DNA of 26,742 nt from IMG/VR virus record IMGVR_UViG_3300012984_000031, positions 1 through 26,742 of that record. One strand, given 5' to 3'. A program made the position numbers and the translations under genes. Position 1 is the stretch's first letter; every line of letters begins with the position of its first letter. A model generated the notes under the pieces. That model saw only the letters and a list, made by a program, of their open reading frames with translations, did no database searches and was not told the DNA's origin. The DNA is from a virus. Positions 6,497 to 17,500 of the stretch are shown piece after piece.

Positions 6497-7323
6497 ACTG
6501 AGATAGGAATTCCATACTCTATTTCTTTAGCAATACCGGCGACCTTTGCAATCGGTGCCGGGGCAACCTTACGGGCCAACATCAAATACTCTGGATTGAT
6601 GCTGTCAGCATCCTCGATACGAATACCATCCCATAGAACGATGCTCGAACCGCCAGAGTTCGAAACAGTCACAATCTCAATTGTGTTGATGGTGCTCCAA
6701 TTAGGAGAGCCGGTCTGTAAGGCCGCGCTCTTCTGGAAGGAAGCAATATTGTATCCAGCCGCAGGGCTCGTTGCACTAAAGTAGTAATAATTTGAAGCGT
6801 CGGTCTTAAGCCTAACCGTGGCCGAGGCCACATTGGTGTTGGTATTATGGAATGCTAATGAAATAGTGTCGGCACCTGAATAACCGGACAGGTCTAGTTG
6901 TACACCTAAACTAGACGATTGAGTAGAAGAGGCAGCAGGGGCGTGCTTGATACCATCTGCACCGATTCGTGCATTAACAGTGTCCCAGATAGCACCGGAC
7001 CACGCCTCGTCACTCTGGTCGAAATCAGTTAGAATCCTAGAGCCGTAGCCTGCGGCTACGGCGTTTGTTGGCTGGGTAAACAGGCCAATCTCATAGATAG
7101 AACCAACCATTTCTGGCTCCAAGGTTCCCTTGAAGATAAGCAAGCCAGTTACATTATCATATGAGATTACGTCGATATCCACACGGGCGGTTTCAAACTG
7201 TAACATTGAATCAGTTGGCGTTTCGGCAGCGCTTCCAACACCAACCACGAGGGTTGATGCCAAATCTGCTCCACCGCCAGGTAGAAACTCTTTAATCCAT
7301 AACTTTCCATTGTCTGTTATCAA
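6493..7323 (-). CDS. Baseplate or minor tail protein
   Basis: A 276-residue protein. The first about 90 residues (LWIKEFLPGGGADLASTLVV to YEIGLFT) match the style of phage tail-collar or baseplate proteins that attach fibres. The middle (about 95-235) is a beta-sandwich-like region with LDLSGYSGADTISLAF and IVLWDGIRIED, resembling carbohydrate-binding jelly-roll folds. The end (AKVAGIAKEIEYGIPISV) resembles common C-termini of such tail proteins. The start is TTG 7323, overlapping the upstream stop as TTGA, with AAGG about 12 bases before it. No ATG is better placed. The stop overlaps the FN3 fibre start by four bases, so the two are translationally coupled and may assemble together. An exact family is not recognised. 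Confidence 0.7.
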   Translation of the reverse strand: MITDNGKLWIKEFLPGGGADLASTLVVGVGSAAETPTDSMLQFETARVDIDVISYDNVTGLLIFKGTLEPEMVGSIYEIGLFTQPTNAVAAGYGSRILTDFDQSDEAWSGAIWDTVNARIGADGIKHAPAASSTQSSSLGVQLDLSGYSGADTISLAFHNTNTNVASATVRLKTDASNYYYFSATSPAAGYNIASFQKSAALQTGSPNWSTINTIEIVTVSNSGGSSIVLWDGIRIEDADSINPEYLMLARKVAPAPIAKVAGIAKEIEYGIPISV

Positions 7324-7859
7324 ATCTGCTCGCCTTGCTCAATCTCATAATCGCTAGCAGCCGAAGGCTGTAGCGTCAACTTCTTGGTGTAAGAAAACTT
7401 TCCATTGTCTGCAACATCTACGACAACGTCAATCAACTGTCTACCGTTTACCATTCTAATGGTCTGACTAACAATCTCAATGTTTGCGGGCGGCGCAAGA
7501 CTATCGTCTTGGTCGTCCTTCTTCTTCTGATTGTTTTGCTTCTTAGCCTTAGCCTTAGTCTTGGACTTGGGCTTATTGTTCTTCTTAGGCTGAGTAGACT
7601 TGTCCTTCTTCTTCTTCTTCTGCTTTTCCTTGTTCTTCTTCTTGTTCTTGTTCTTGCCCTTCTTGCCCTTTTTCTTCTTCTTAGGCTTCTTCTTCTTTTT
7701 CTTCTTGGGCTTCTTTGGACCTTCGTTTTCTACCGGGTCCGGGCCTTCTGCATCTTCGGAAAAGTCATCATCTGCAATACCATCGTCAGTATACTCGACA
7801 CCCAGCAATTCTGGGGGTAGATAGTAGTTCTGGTCGAGTTGCTTCGCTCTAATACGCAT
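7320..7859 (-). CDS. Lysine-rich tail-tip protein
   Basis: A 179-residue protein in three parts. Residues 1-48 are mixed then acidic (DDDFSEDAEG). Residues 49-114 are a low-complexity basic stretch in which about 41 of 66 residues are Lys. From about 115 comes an acidic linker (DDQDD) and then a predicted beta domain (IEIVSQTIRMVNGRQLIDVV) to the end. The Lys codons are mostly AAG, giving a long purine-only tract on the coding strand. ATG 7859 has no Shine-Dalgarno; a TATAAT exactly six bases upstream suggests a leaderless start. It lies between the hub and a baseplate gene, and its stop overlaps the next TTG. The basic segment could bind teichoic acid, the acidic cell surface or DNA. Function is unknown; existence as a gene is supported by spacing and coupling. 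Confidence 0.8.
   Translation of the reverse strand: MRIRAKQLDQNYYLPPELLGVEYTDDGIADDDFSEDAEGPDPVENEGPKKPKKKKKKKPKKKKKGKKGKNKNKKKNKEKQKKKKKDKSTQPKKNNKPKSKTKAKAKKQNNQKKKDDQDDSLAPPANIEIVSQTIRMVNGRQLIDVVVDVADNGKFSYTKKLTLQPSAASDYEIEQGEQI
7500..7716 (-). repeat. AAG-rich purine tract coding polylysine
   Basis: The coding strand is almost all A and G over much of this stretch, with runs of AAG triplets (TTC on the plus strand, as in 7607-7620 and 7672-7712). It encodes the Lys-rich segment. Short triplet runs of this kind can vary in length by replication slippage, and a purine/pyrimidine mirror-like tract can form unusual DNA structure. Confidence 0.7.
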
Positions 7860-7865
7860 GCTTAA

Positions 7866-7893
7866 ATTATACCGTTCTGCGACGTAAAGTCAA
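7866..7893 (-). promoter_or_regulatory. Promoter giving a leaderless transcript for the lysine-rich gene
   Basis: -35 TTGACT (7893-7888), 16-base spacer, perfect -10 TATAAT (7871-7866), then six bases TTAAGC and ATG at 7859. The predicted transcription start coincides with the A of the ATG. The -10 box contains the hub gene's TAA stop. No ribosome site precedes the ATG. Confidence 0.6.
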
Positions 7894-10800
7894 TTTGGTT
7901 GTTACGCCGTCATCCCAGCCGGTATCAATGCCAGTTACGAAATACTGATGTGTAGCCGTGGTCTTTTCCTTATATTGAACACCAACAACGTCAGTCAATT
8001 CAATCAAAGGATTACCAAAGATAGTTACCTCTAGGGATGGTGAAACGGTGCTCCACTGGCTTGTAATCCACTTACCGAGGTTCTCGGCGGAAGCCTTAGA
8101 CTGCAACCACTTAGATGAGAATGTTAGGTCAATAACGCCTCGGGCTCTGATAGCAGTGTCATTCTGAATGGTAATCTTTTCAGATTCCTTCTGAACTACC
8201 GGCCTGCCCCATACGAAGAATAGGTTCTGAATTCCTTCACCATCCAACTCTGAAACGGCTAGTGCGTCTTCACCATTAATTACAACGTCCCTGCGGGCCG
8301 TGTTAGCGGCAATAAACCTTGCGCCGAACGGACCGCCACGGAAATCAAACACCGCATAATCCTCTCGGTTAGAAGCAAATACCTTAGACTGCAACACGGG
8401 CTTGTTGTCCGTGTTCTCCCCAAACTTGACTTCATACTCTCTAACCTCGTGAACGTATGGACCGAACTCGTCAAAGAAGCGCTGGCTGTACTTAATCTTC
8501 ATCTTTGTCCACTTCTTCTTGACACGACGCTTAGCCTTCTTAAGTTCATACATCCAGTCACGCTCCCACTGCTGGCCGTACCATGAGCCATTTACACGGT
8601 CAAAGTATGGCTCTGCTTCGCCCTTAGGAATGTCTGGCCTGGTAATACCGTAGAAGTATTCGTACTCGGCAGACCCCTCACCTCTGATGTAGAAACCAGA
8701 CAATGAAGTTCTGTTGTGCTGCCAACCTGAACCGGCAGGAATGATTGTATCAATAGCGTTAGAGCCGTTATAGTCAACAAGAATACGATGGTCCCCATTT
8801 GGACGAATTTCGACAGTAATGTCTAGTTCAAACCATACACCAAGATAGACGCCTGCTTCTGCTCCAACGTTTACCTTGCGTGGGTCTCCGTCGTCATAAT
8901 CCTTACCGGCGTCACGCATGTTGATAACCTCTCCACCGAATACTCGCTGGGAGCCGTCAGACCTCTGAGAGAACAGCAGGATTTCGTTCCTTGCGTCACG
9001 GCCCTTGCCGTCTAGTTCTGATGATGGTGTGATATCAACATAATATCCGGCACCGAGGCCACCGGCAATCGGAGAGTCTCCATAGAAGAAAATACCTGCT
9101 TGCTTGTCGCGTCCCGCGTTCATAATACGCATGCGAGTGCCAATCCACCTGTAACCTTCGTCAACCTTGGTTCCAGAGTAGAAATACGAGAAGTCCTTTA
9201 GGCTGCGGTTGCCAGGCGTCGTGACAACGACCTTAGATTCTTGTCTATCGTGTCGCCAACCAGAGCCACCGGTAGGCCCACCGAAATTGTTGATATTAGC
9301 ATTTCCCCAATTGACGATATCAATAGTGTGTGCCTTGACCTCGGTATTCCAGTACCCACGCTCCATTACCTTCATAGCGCCAGTAAGCATTACTTGATTA
9401 CGAGTAGATGCATCGGCGCTTGCCTTGGTCTTATCGAACTCTTCCTGAGAATGAACCCACTTGTATTTGCGAACGCCACCTTGAATATAGGTCACTTCCT
9501 TACCGCTGTACTTCATGAATTCGCCTTCAATATTGACGACTCCATCGTAAAGCCAGAACTCGGCCAACTGTCGGTCAATATGGAAATGAGCCTGGGTGTT
9601 ATTCATAGACCACAACAAAGGAGTGCCGCGCAGGGTTACATCGTCATCTGGCTGCCATACTATATCAAATACATCCTGACCATCTACTGTTTCCTTGAAA
9701 TCAGTAGGCTGAACCTCAATAACAACCTTATTGGCTTCATAGTCTGAATTAGACTTGATATCAATAATGTCTGGCAATTCACTACCGGCTGCGTTCTCCC
9801 TAACATTCCAGTCAACAGGACGGGTATTGTTAAAGGCCGCTTCGCGGGTCTTAATACGTAATAAACCATATGAGTCAAAGTATACGGCGGTCTGAGTAGC
9901 CTTCGCTACCTCGCCAAATACTTCCCAAAGTGTCTGTTCTCCATCCGTCCAGAATACGTTGAGCATTGTGTACGGATATTCACCGACAGTAGATACGGCA
10001 TAGTCGGTAAAACCAACCAAGTCGCAGAGACGCCAAATAGCCTCTTGCGAGGAAATGTTCTGGTACATTACCTGGCGAGGCTTAATCTCTTGCAATAGAC
10101 GAGAAGCGTCTACAAGTTCCACCGACACCGTGTCGTCGCCCTCTGTCCACGTTTCTGTGAACATGGTGAATTGACGAACTAATTCCTTGGTCCCTCCGAG
10201 GTTATATTCGAAGTCCAACCACATCTTGACATTCTTGTCAAGCATGCCCGCATAAGGCGAAGACGAGTTATCAACAGAATATGTGCGGTCACCATTCCAC
10301 AAGGAAATGCTTCCAGTGTTGGATGAGATATCACCCATTGGGGTAATGAAATCAGCCTCACCCATGTTCTGCTGGTCGTCTGCACTGATAAGGTCGGCGC
10401 TCAAATCCTTTTCTAGACGTGCGCTGATTTCAATAAGGTCAAAGTATCTAGCGGCTGTAAGACTTGTAACCACTACACGGACACCCTGAATAAGAGTGCT
10501 AGTAGAAATATCTCTAGTAGTGGTCCAATTGGTACCATTGAAATATAGAGTGACACGGCCATTAGCATCGATAACTGGATTGGTTGATACCGCCGTCCAT
10601 GTGCCGCCAATCTTAACTAATACTTGAAATGCATCTGGTGCAACGTTACTGGTTTCAAACGCAACAACAATCTTGTTTGTGCGAACCGTGACGTTTGTTG
10701 TTCCACCAGGCGTAGTTACATATTCAACGGTAGGGTTGATATAGTTAGTGTTAAACGGCGCGACAGTTGGCTTGTAAGGAGCCTTCCAGTATTCGTAAGC

Positions 10801-11100
10801 AGAATCTTCGTCTGCCAAATACCATCTTGTGTCCGGTGGCGAGTCTGTGAATTCAGGAGACACCCTGGCCGTTCCCACGACAGCCTTGTTGAGCCCGCGA
10901 CGGGCTGGTCTGACTGGATTGACAATAGATTCAATCGGGAACTTTTCAATGTCAATACCATCGGTATCCTCATCCGGCGTGTTGTAAACACGGGTATTAA
11001 AATAACGATTGATATTCCACTCGGCAGTCAACTTTGGAACTACATACACGGTGTAGTCTTGACGGAGGGCATTCTTAAGTGTTGTACTAGCGGTCTTCAT
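7867..11100 (-). CDS. Tail hub (Tal/gp27-like) with lectin-like insert
   Basis: A 1077-residue protein at the position of the siphovirus tail-tip hub, after the Dit-like gene. Residues about 230-470 (GSISLWNGDRTYS, FTMFTETWTEGDDTVSVELV, LLQEIKPRQVMY, IWRLCDLVGF) match hub-type ring domains. A region at about 585-830 looks like an inserted concanavalin/LamG-like jelly roll: WRHDRQESKVVV, GTRMRIMNAGRDKQAGIFF, GVWFELDITVEIRPNG and a final WQHNRTSLSGFYIRG. Hub-like sequence resumes at about 985-1077 (SLEVTIFGNPLIELTDVVGV). The hub closes the tail tube and holds the central fibre; the insert probably binds host glycan. ATG 11100 overlaps the upstream stop by one base. Domain names rest on pattern, not on a search. 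Confidence 0.78.
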   Translation of the reverse strand: MKTASTTLKNALRQDYTVYVVPKLTAEWNINRYFNTRVYNTPDEDTDGIDIEKFPIESIVNPVRPARRGLNKAVVGTARVSPEFTDSPPDTRWYLADEDSAYEYWKAPYKPTVAPFNTNYINPTVEYVTTPGGTTNVTVRTNKIVVAFETSNVAPDAFQVLVKIGGTWTAVSTNPVIDANGRVTLYFNGTNWTTTRDISTSTLIQGVRVVVTSLTAARYFDLIEISARLEKDLSADLISADDQQNMGEADFITPMGDISSNTGSISLWNGDRTYSVDNSSSPYAGMLDKNVKMWLDFEYNLGGTKELVRQFTMFTETWTEGDDTVSVELVDASRLLQEIKPRQVMYQNISSQEAIWRLCDLVGFTDYAVSTVGEYPYTMLNVFWTDGEQTLWEVFGEVAKATQTAVYFDSYGLLRIKTREAAFNNTRPVDWNVRENAAGSELPDIIDIKSNSDYEANKVVIEVQPTDFKETVDGQDVFDIVWQPDDDVTLRGTPLLWSMNNTQAHFHIDRQLAEFWLYDGVVNIEGEFMKYSGKEVTYIQGGVRKYKWVHSQEEFDKTKASADASTRNQVMLTGAMKVMERGYWNTEVKAHTIDIVNWGNANINNFGGPTGGSGWRHDRQESKVVVTTPGNRSLKDFSYFYSGTKVDEGYRWIGTRMRIMNAGRDKQAGIFFYGDSPIAGGLGAGYYVDITPSSELDGKGRDARNEILLFSQRSDGSQRVFGGEVINMRDAGKDYDDGDPRKVNVGAEAGVYLGVWFELDITVEIRPNGDHRILVDYNGSNAIDTIIPAGSGWQHNRTSLSGFYIRGEGSAEYEYFYGITRPDIPKGEAEPYFDRVNGSWYGQQWERDWMYELKKAKRRVKKKWTKMKIKYSQRFFDEFGPYVHEVREYEVKFGENTDNKPVLQSKVFASNREDYAVFDFRGGPFGARFIAANTARRDVVINGEDALAVSELDGEGIQNLFFVWGRPVVQKESEKITIQNDTAIRARGVIDLTFSSKWLQSKASAENLGKWITSQWSTVSPSLEVTIFGNPLIELTDVVGVQYKEKTTATHQYFVTGIDTGWDDGVTTKLTLRRRTV

Positions 11101-11573
11101 TAAATCTCTTCAAGAGTAACGTTCAGACTCCAAAGGTCTGTCTTGCTGCCACGCTTGATGACCTCCCTGGAAAAATCAGTAATCATGACCTTGAAGATTT
11201 CAAAGTCGGCATCAGAATATGGTAGTGCGCTGTCAGCCACGGTTGGAACCGTCTTGTTGATAGCAGTACCATTACGTAAGATAACTCTAAACGCGGTGGA
11301 GCCAGCGGCAGACCTATAGAAAGCCTCCATTTGCTCACCGGACCAGCCGCCGTCAGCCGTAGGCAACCCACCAACGGAAACCTTGGATGGGAAGTTTTCC
11401 CAAGAAGCAGACAGCGTACGCTTCTTAGCAACTTCTTGGCGGCGCAATGTACCATTAACAGTTCTCTCATCGGTACCGATTCGAGCCCATTCGATGCTCA
11501 AAGGTGAGCGACCGTGGTCACTTACCCTTTCACCGTTCCAGTACATAATTGCGTTTTCTTGCCAACCAGCCAT
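11100..11573 (-). CDS. Distal tail (Dit-like) minor tail protein
   Basis: A 157-residue, mainly beta protein between the tape measure and the hub, the usual place of the distal tail protein that joins tube to tip. The sequence shows MYWNGERVSDHGRSPLSIEW, then GTLRRQEVAKKRTLSASWEN and a C-terminal WSLNVTLEEI strand, resembling tail-tube-like folds with a beta-barrel that stack on the last tube ring. It is shorter than classical Dit proteins (about 230-250 residues) and so would be a core N-terminal ring domain without the galectin-like part. ATG 11573 and the stop both overlap their neighbours by one base (TAATG), so translation is coupled through the tip genes. Confidence 0.65.
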   Translation of the reverse strand: MAGWQENAIMYWNGERVSDHGRSPLSIEWARIGTDERTVNGTLRRQEVAKKRTLSASWENFPSKVSVGGLPTADGGWSGEQMEAFYRSAAGSTAFRVILRNGTAINKTVPTVADSALPYSDADFEIFKVMITDFSREVIKRGSKTDLWSLNVTLEEI

Positions 11574-14500
11574 TAGTGCTTCACCGTCCTGCTACGTCCC
11601 TTGTTAGTGTCTCTCTTATCAATCTCTGCTACCGCGCCCTTGATACCGGCCTTGACAGCGTTCTCTAGGTCAATGTCATCGCGCAATACAGCACCGCGCA
11701 AGTCGATTGTTACGCTTTCAATATTATAGCCCGAACCGTCTCCATTTTCAATTCTGCTGATTCCACGGTCCAACTTATTGGTTAGATTCTTTGTTAGAAC
11801 ACGCTCGCCTTCGTGTAGGATTGCTGGGGTATTGTCATACTTGACCGTTCCACCCTTACGCAAGAATGCGTAAGGAGAGACGCCGTGACCCTCGAAGTGC
11901 AAGTGAGGTCCGCTAGAATTACCGGTATTACCTGTGTAACCGATACGAGCGCCACCCTTAATCAACTGTCCAGCGCTTACGGAGCGTTGTGAAAGGTGAG
12001 CATTCAAAGTTGAGAACCCACCGTGGTCAATTGCGATTACTCGACCATAAGACCTATATCCCAAACCGCCATGGTCTGCGCGGGGCTCATAGCCCGGAAT
12101 GTCATAGGACGCAGAGACTCGACCGTCTGCTACTGCGTATAGAGGACTACCGACCGGCACACCAATGTCAATAGCGTTGTTGTAGTGGAGACCGTTAGTG
12201 ATAACTCCACCGGTTACCGGACGGTGACGGCCACCAGAGCCCTGCATGAAACTACCGCCGATAATACCCTCAACGCCAGTAGCGCCACTGGTTGCACGAT
12301 TCTTGCTTGGAGTGGCACCCTGGAATCCTCTTGCCAACATACTGATTGCAGAGGCACCAGCCATGCGGCCCACGGTTCCTCGCATAAAGTCTTCGCTAGG
12401 TCCACCGATTCCATACTTTCCATCATTAACCCTACTCATGAAGTCAGCACCGTACTTGTTTACCGCCGACTTGCTCATCATGAACTCGCCCTTACGGGCG
12501 CGCACGATAGCCTCGTTGTGTGCAGAGGTTGAGCCGGTGAATCCGGTACGGCTAGAGCCAGGACCACCAATCATGCCACCGTCGTGGCGTCCCTCGTTAA
12601 TTGCCTTCAACTGCTCCGGTGTGCGGTTAGCGTTGACGCCGCCATTATTCGTAGGGCGCTTGGAAGCCTCCTGAATGCCCATCCACTTGCGGAACTCGGT
12701 GGTAGACATACCCATGGCGGCAGCCATTCCCTGAATCATACCCAAGGCGCTGTCATAACCAGCGGCAGCCCAATCAACATCAGACTTAAGGCTCAATGCC
12801 GTCTTCTGCATCTGCTCTAGCATTGTCTGGTCAATAAGGTCAGAATACTTAATAGAACCATCGGCCCATGCCTGACCAAAGGCATCGTAACGCTTGCTCA
12901 TGCGCTCTAGGTACTTCTTGGCTTGTTCCTCATTGCGAGGAATGTAAGTCATGATAATATCTAGTTCCTTCTGCAACTGAGCGCGCTGCTGTTCCTGGCG
13001 CTGCTGTAGGCCCTGCTTTTGGATTTCACCGAGTTGCTGCTGCTTCTGCTTTTCAATCTCTAGGGACTTCTCGGCAGCCTCACGAGCCTTGTCAACTTCG
13101 TCTAGGCGCTTATCCTTCTGCTTTTCTAGACGGTCTACGCGGTCCTCCATGCTCTCCTGACGCTTCTTGGACTTCTGTGAAGCCTTGTCCATTTCAGACT
13201 CAATATCGTCTTGGATAGAAGAGACCATACCTTCGTTGTACAACTTAGCAGCCTCATCAAAGTTACCGCCGCCGATTGCAACGTTAAAGTCAATATTACG
13301 GTTCTCAGCATCCACCATAGCGTTAAGGCGCTTCATGGTGTTGTCATAGATACGCTGGCGAGTCTCGTCAGCCTTCTGCTCTGCTTCGATTTCCTTATTA
13401 ATAGCATCGATACGACGGTCGAATGACTTTTCAATTCTTTCGGCTAGAGCGTCGAAGTGAGCGGCGATGCCGTCACCCTTCTTATCTAGCGCAGCACCAG
13501 CAGCGTCCACGCTATTATCCATGGCTGCTGACGCAGCGTCCTGAGACTCTTGTAGGTCGGCCATAATAGCGTTGCTAACGCCACCCATGACGGCCTGCAT
13601 ATTAGACTGCTGAGCGTCAACCCATCCGCCGCCTACACTGGCAAACTGGCGGTATACACTTAGAGACGCAGCCGCAGCAGACTTGCGGCGCTGCTCGGCG
13701 CGAGTGTTGGCCTCGACGGCTTCCTTCTGCTTAAGCAATGACCAATTAATCTGCTCGTTCAAAGACTTGATTGGTGGCAAGCCTACCTTTGCTAGACGCT
13801 CGTTAATCCAGTACAATTGACCGGTCTTGACCAACTGGTCTGCCATTTCATTACCGGACGCCTTCTGCTCCTGGGCCTGCTTCCTGAATGCCTCGACACG
13901 ACGCTGTACGTTCTCGGTGGTAATTTGTGCCATTTGGTACTCATTGGTCTTGCGCAACTCGTCCCAACTACCAATTTCCTTCTTTACACCTAGTTCATCA
14001 GCGGTGGCCTGAACAAGAGCCTGCTCTAATGCAAGAGACTTTTGCAAGCCTTCTGCATAGAGACCCATTTCGCCAACCATAGCCCTCATCGTTGCCGGGT
14101 CAATACCAAACTTTTGAGACATAATGTCAGACGCCGGTAGACCCTGGTCGGCTAGGTTCTTGGCGAAACTATCCATAGTATCTGTAGAGCGCAGAGAGTT
14201 CCAGTATTCCATGAGTTCACGCATCTTATCCATATCAATACCGTTATCCTGCATCATGTCACGAGTCTGGTCTGAGAAAGTGTTCATCCAAGCCTCAGTA
14301 GACTTACCGTCGATTTCAGCCTGCATCTGAATTAAGAACTTGTTACGCTGCCCCCAGGTGCTTAGAGAATCAAATGAAGTCTTGAACTGGTCAACCATAC
14401 CCTTTAGACGCTCATCGAACTGACGAGGGTCGTCGGAGGCTGCCTGGAAGAACATGTCGGAGATATTCTTGCTTAGCAACTTAGTGTCACCCATAGACTC

Positions 14501-17500
14501 CACCTGCTCGCGCAGTGCGCGAGCCTTTTCAATAGCCTCAGCCATGCTGTATCCGGCATTTGTGAATAGAGCGGTCAAAGCCATTTCAGCATCCTCGGCG
14601 TTACCGCTCAACTGACGTGTAAGAGTTACATACTGAGTCAGAGCCAAGGTGGTCTCCTTGGTGTTGTCTCCCTCGGAACGAGCATCGGAAATAGACTTTG
14701 CTACGGCGCTTAGGTTCTTGTCGCCCTCTAGTCTTTCTGCTAGTTCTTCGATACGAGATACTTCGGCGGTAGACTTATCGATACCGGCGATTGCTAGAGA
14801 AATGTCCTTATACTTACGCTCGACAAGACCCAACTGCTCACGCCATGAATCAGCGGAATCATTGATTCTCTCCTGGCGCTCTTCGCCTTCCTGCATCTGC
14901 TTGTAAATCTTGTAGATTGCAACACCGGCTACGGCAGCGACAACGCCCCATGGACCAAGTAGTGCGGAGCCAAGCAACTTAGCCTTGCTGATAAGCATGT
15001 TAAGGCCCTTACCTACACGGCTCGTGCTCGCGGCTGCCTTAGCAGACCACTTAGAACCAAAGCCAGAGTCCTTAAGCATACCCACACCTTGTAGGACAGA
15101 GAAACCGCTACCGGCCATGAACAATGCGTCTTGTACCTTGCCAGACGTAAATGCCATACCGGCGAAGGCTACGGATGCACCAGCAGCGGCGCGCTCTAGG
15201 CGCTGAGAATTCTTAGCGGCCATAGCCTCGCTATCGGCCAAGTCCTGAGCGGCCTTGGCGGAAGCAACCTTGTTTGCAGCAAAGCGTGCGCTCTGCTCGG
15301 TAGAAGACTTTTGAATCTGCTCAAAACGCTGCGCTGCGGTTACAGCGCCAGTCATTTGTGCGGTTCCATCATAATCAGGGTCTACAGGTGCAAGTGTAGA
15401 CTTGCTTCCCTTACCGAATCCGAATACAGATAGGTTTCCGAATGGAATCCTGTTGCCCTTCTTGGTAGCCTTACGACCCTCGGAATCGATATAACGGTTT
15501 ACTCGACCCAACGAATCCTTTACACCGTAGATAATCTGGTCGTGTTCGGTGTATCCAACCATTCTTCCGAATACATCGAACTTAGGCTTACGAACAGTCA
15601 TCGCTGCGCCGATAGCGTTCTCGGCATTGTTGATAATGTCCTTGGCAGCCTTAGAAGTCATAGGGGCCGGGGTTACCGGCAAGACTACGTTAGAAGTGCC
15701 GCTGCCAGGGATGTTGCTAATGTCAATTGCGTTAGGATTGAATGGTGTCTTTTGACCGGCCACGGTGGCTGGGGACGCCATGTGCTGAGCAGCAGTTAGA
15801 AGGCCATTTGCGGAAAGAGTGGCCTCGTCATATGCGGCAGCCAGAGCCTTCAACTCCATTTGGAGTGTGCTCATCTGAGTCTCTTGCTTCTTCAACTGAG
15901 CGTTCAACTGCTCGGTGATAATTGCGGCATTCTGCTCTTCAACAGTCGTACCCTTCCAACGGGTAGCCAATGTACCTAGCCAACCAATACCCTTCTGGAA
16001 GTGACCAAATAGGTTGAAGAACAAACCTGTAAGCATAATCATAGGACCGATGACGGCAGTGGCGATAGCGGCGTATGCTAGGAATTCCTTCTTGCCGTCG
16101 CTTAGGCTATTGAATGCCTTAGCAATCATTGTTACTACTTCAAGAATGTCAGTACCGACTTCTAGGAACGGTTCACCAACATCAGCCAATTCTGCCTTTA
16201 GAACTTCCATTGTGGACTTGAACTGTCCAGAAGCAGAACCCATCTTGCGCTGCAACTCGGTTGCGGCGATAGTGGCTGACTTCTCGGCCTCTTGGTTAGC
16301 CAACTTAATAGACACAGCAGTCTGGTTTGCAGTGTTGTCAAGGTCCATGTACGCATCGGTCATGTTCTTGATGATTGCAGCACCACGAGAACTCTGCCAG
16401 GTTCCGAACAACTGGCTTAGACCCTGCTGGCGCTCGTAGTTAGGCATTTCCTTTAGAAGAGGACCAAGTTCTTGAATGAACTTGTATAGGTTACCGCCAG
16501 AGTTGCGGGAAATCTGCTGTAGGTTGGCATAGCCCTCAAAGAACTTGCCGGCGCGGTTTAGAATCTCTGGGTTAAGGATACGTGCAGAGATAGACTTTAG
16601 AGCGTTAGCGCCTTCGGGTGCTAGAACACCAGCGGAACGCATAGCAACCATAAGTGTTGTTGCTTCCTTGATGTTTACACCTAGACCCGCTAGGGCCGCG
16701 CCTGCGCGCGGCACCATTTCAGCAATGTCTTGAATAGATAGGCTAGTGGCGTTTTCTGTGGCGTTCATGTAGTCAAACGCCTCGGTCAAATCGTTAGCGT
16801 CCTTAATTGTGTCCTTGAACGCTGTACGCAGACCGGTAGTCATGTTAACGGCTGTCTCTACATCAAGGTCACCCAAAGCAGAGATACGTTGTACTTGGTC
16901 AACCATTGCTAGAAGGTCTTCACCCTTGAAGCCCTGCGCAGCCAACTGCTGCTGAACCTCTAGGGTATCCTGAATGGCGCTACCATATTCTTTGGCTAGA
17001 CGAGTAGCCATAGTAAGAGACTGCTCACGAAGGTCGGAAAGTTCCTTCTCTCGACCCATAGCGGTTGTGGCTGTGGTGTCGTATACCTTGGCTACACGGG
17101 TCCAGGCGGCGTCAATGTCATATGCCATTTTACCGGTCATAGCACCGAACATAACGGTAGGAACGGTGAAACCAACCATCAACTGACGACCGGCCCACTG
17201 CGTGTTCTTACCGAAGTTAATCATGTTGTGTCCGGCAGACTCTAGAGCCTGTGACACAAAACCAATGCGATTCTTCCAGTTATCGAGTTCCTTCGGAACG
17301 TTGGCTGGCATAGTAACGTCAAATACACTACGACCCTGGGCATCAGTTCCCCAATACTGAGAAGTCATACGCTGCATACGAAGTTGGTCTCGGTAGACTT
17401 CCTTCATGATGCCGTGATGCTTCATCATGTCGCGGAAAGACAACTTCTGCTTCTGCAAAAGTTCGTTATAACGCTTGGTCTCAGAGTTTGCACGAATCTG

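Noticed and set aside
6480-6500. Frameshift fusion of the 276-residue protein to the FN3 fibre, which would complete the first FN3 domain
   Set aside because: No slippery heptamer at the junction, a normal ATGA overlap is present, and the upstream C-terminus does not look like the first half of an FN3 domain.
7509-7824. Two plus-strand frames rich in Leu or Phe with membrane-protein appearance
   Set aside because: They are the antisense of the polylysine AAG tract; no other plus-strand gene is supported and no ribosome site is present.
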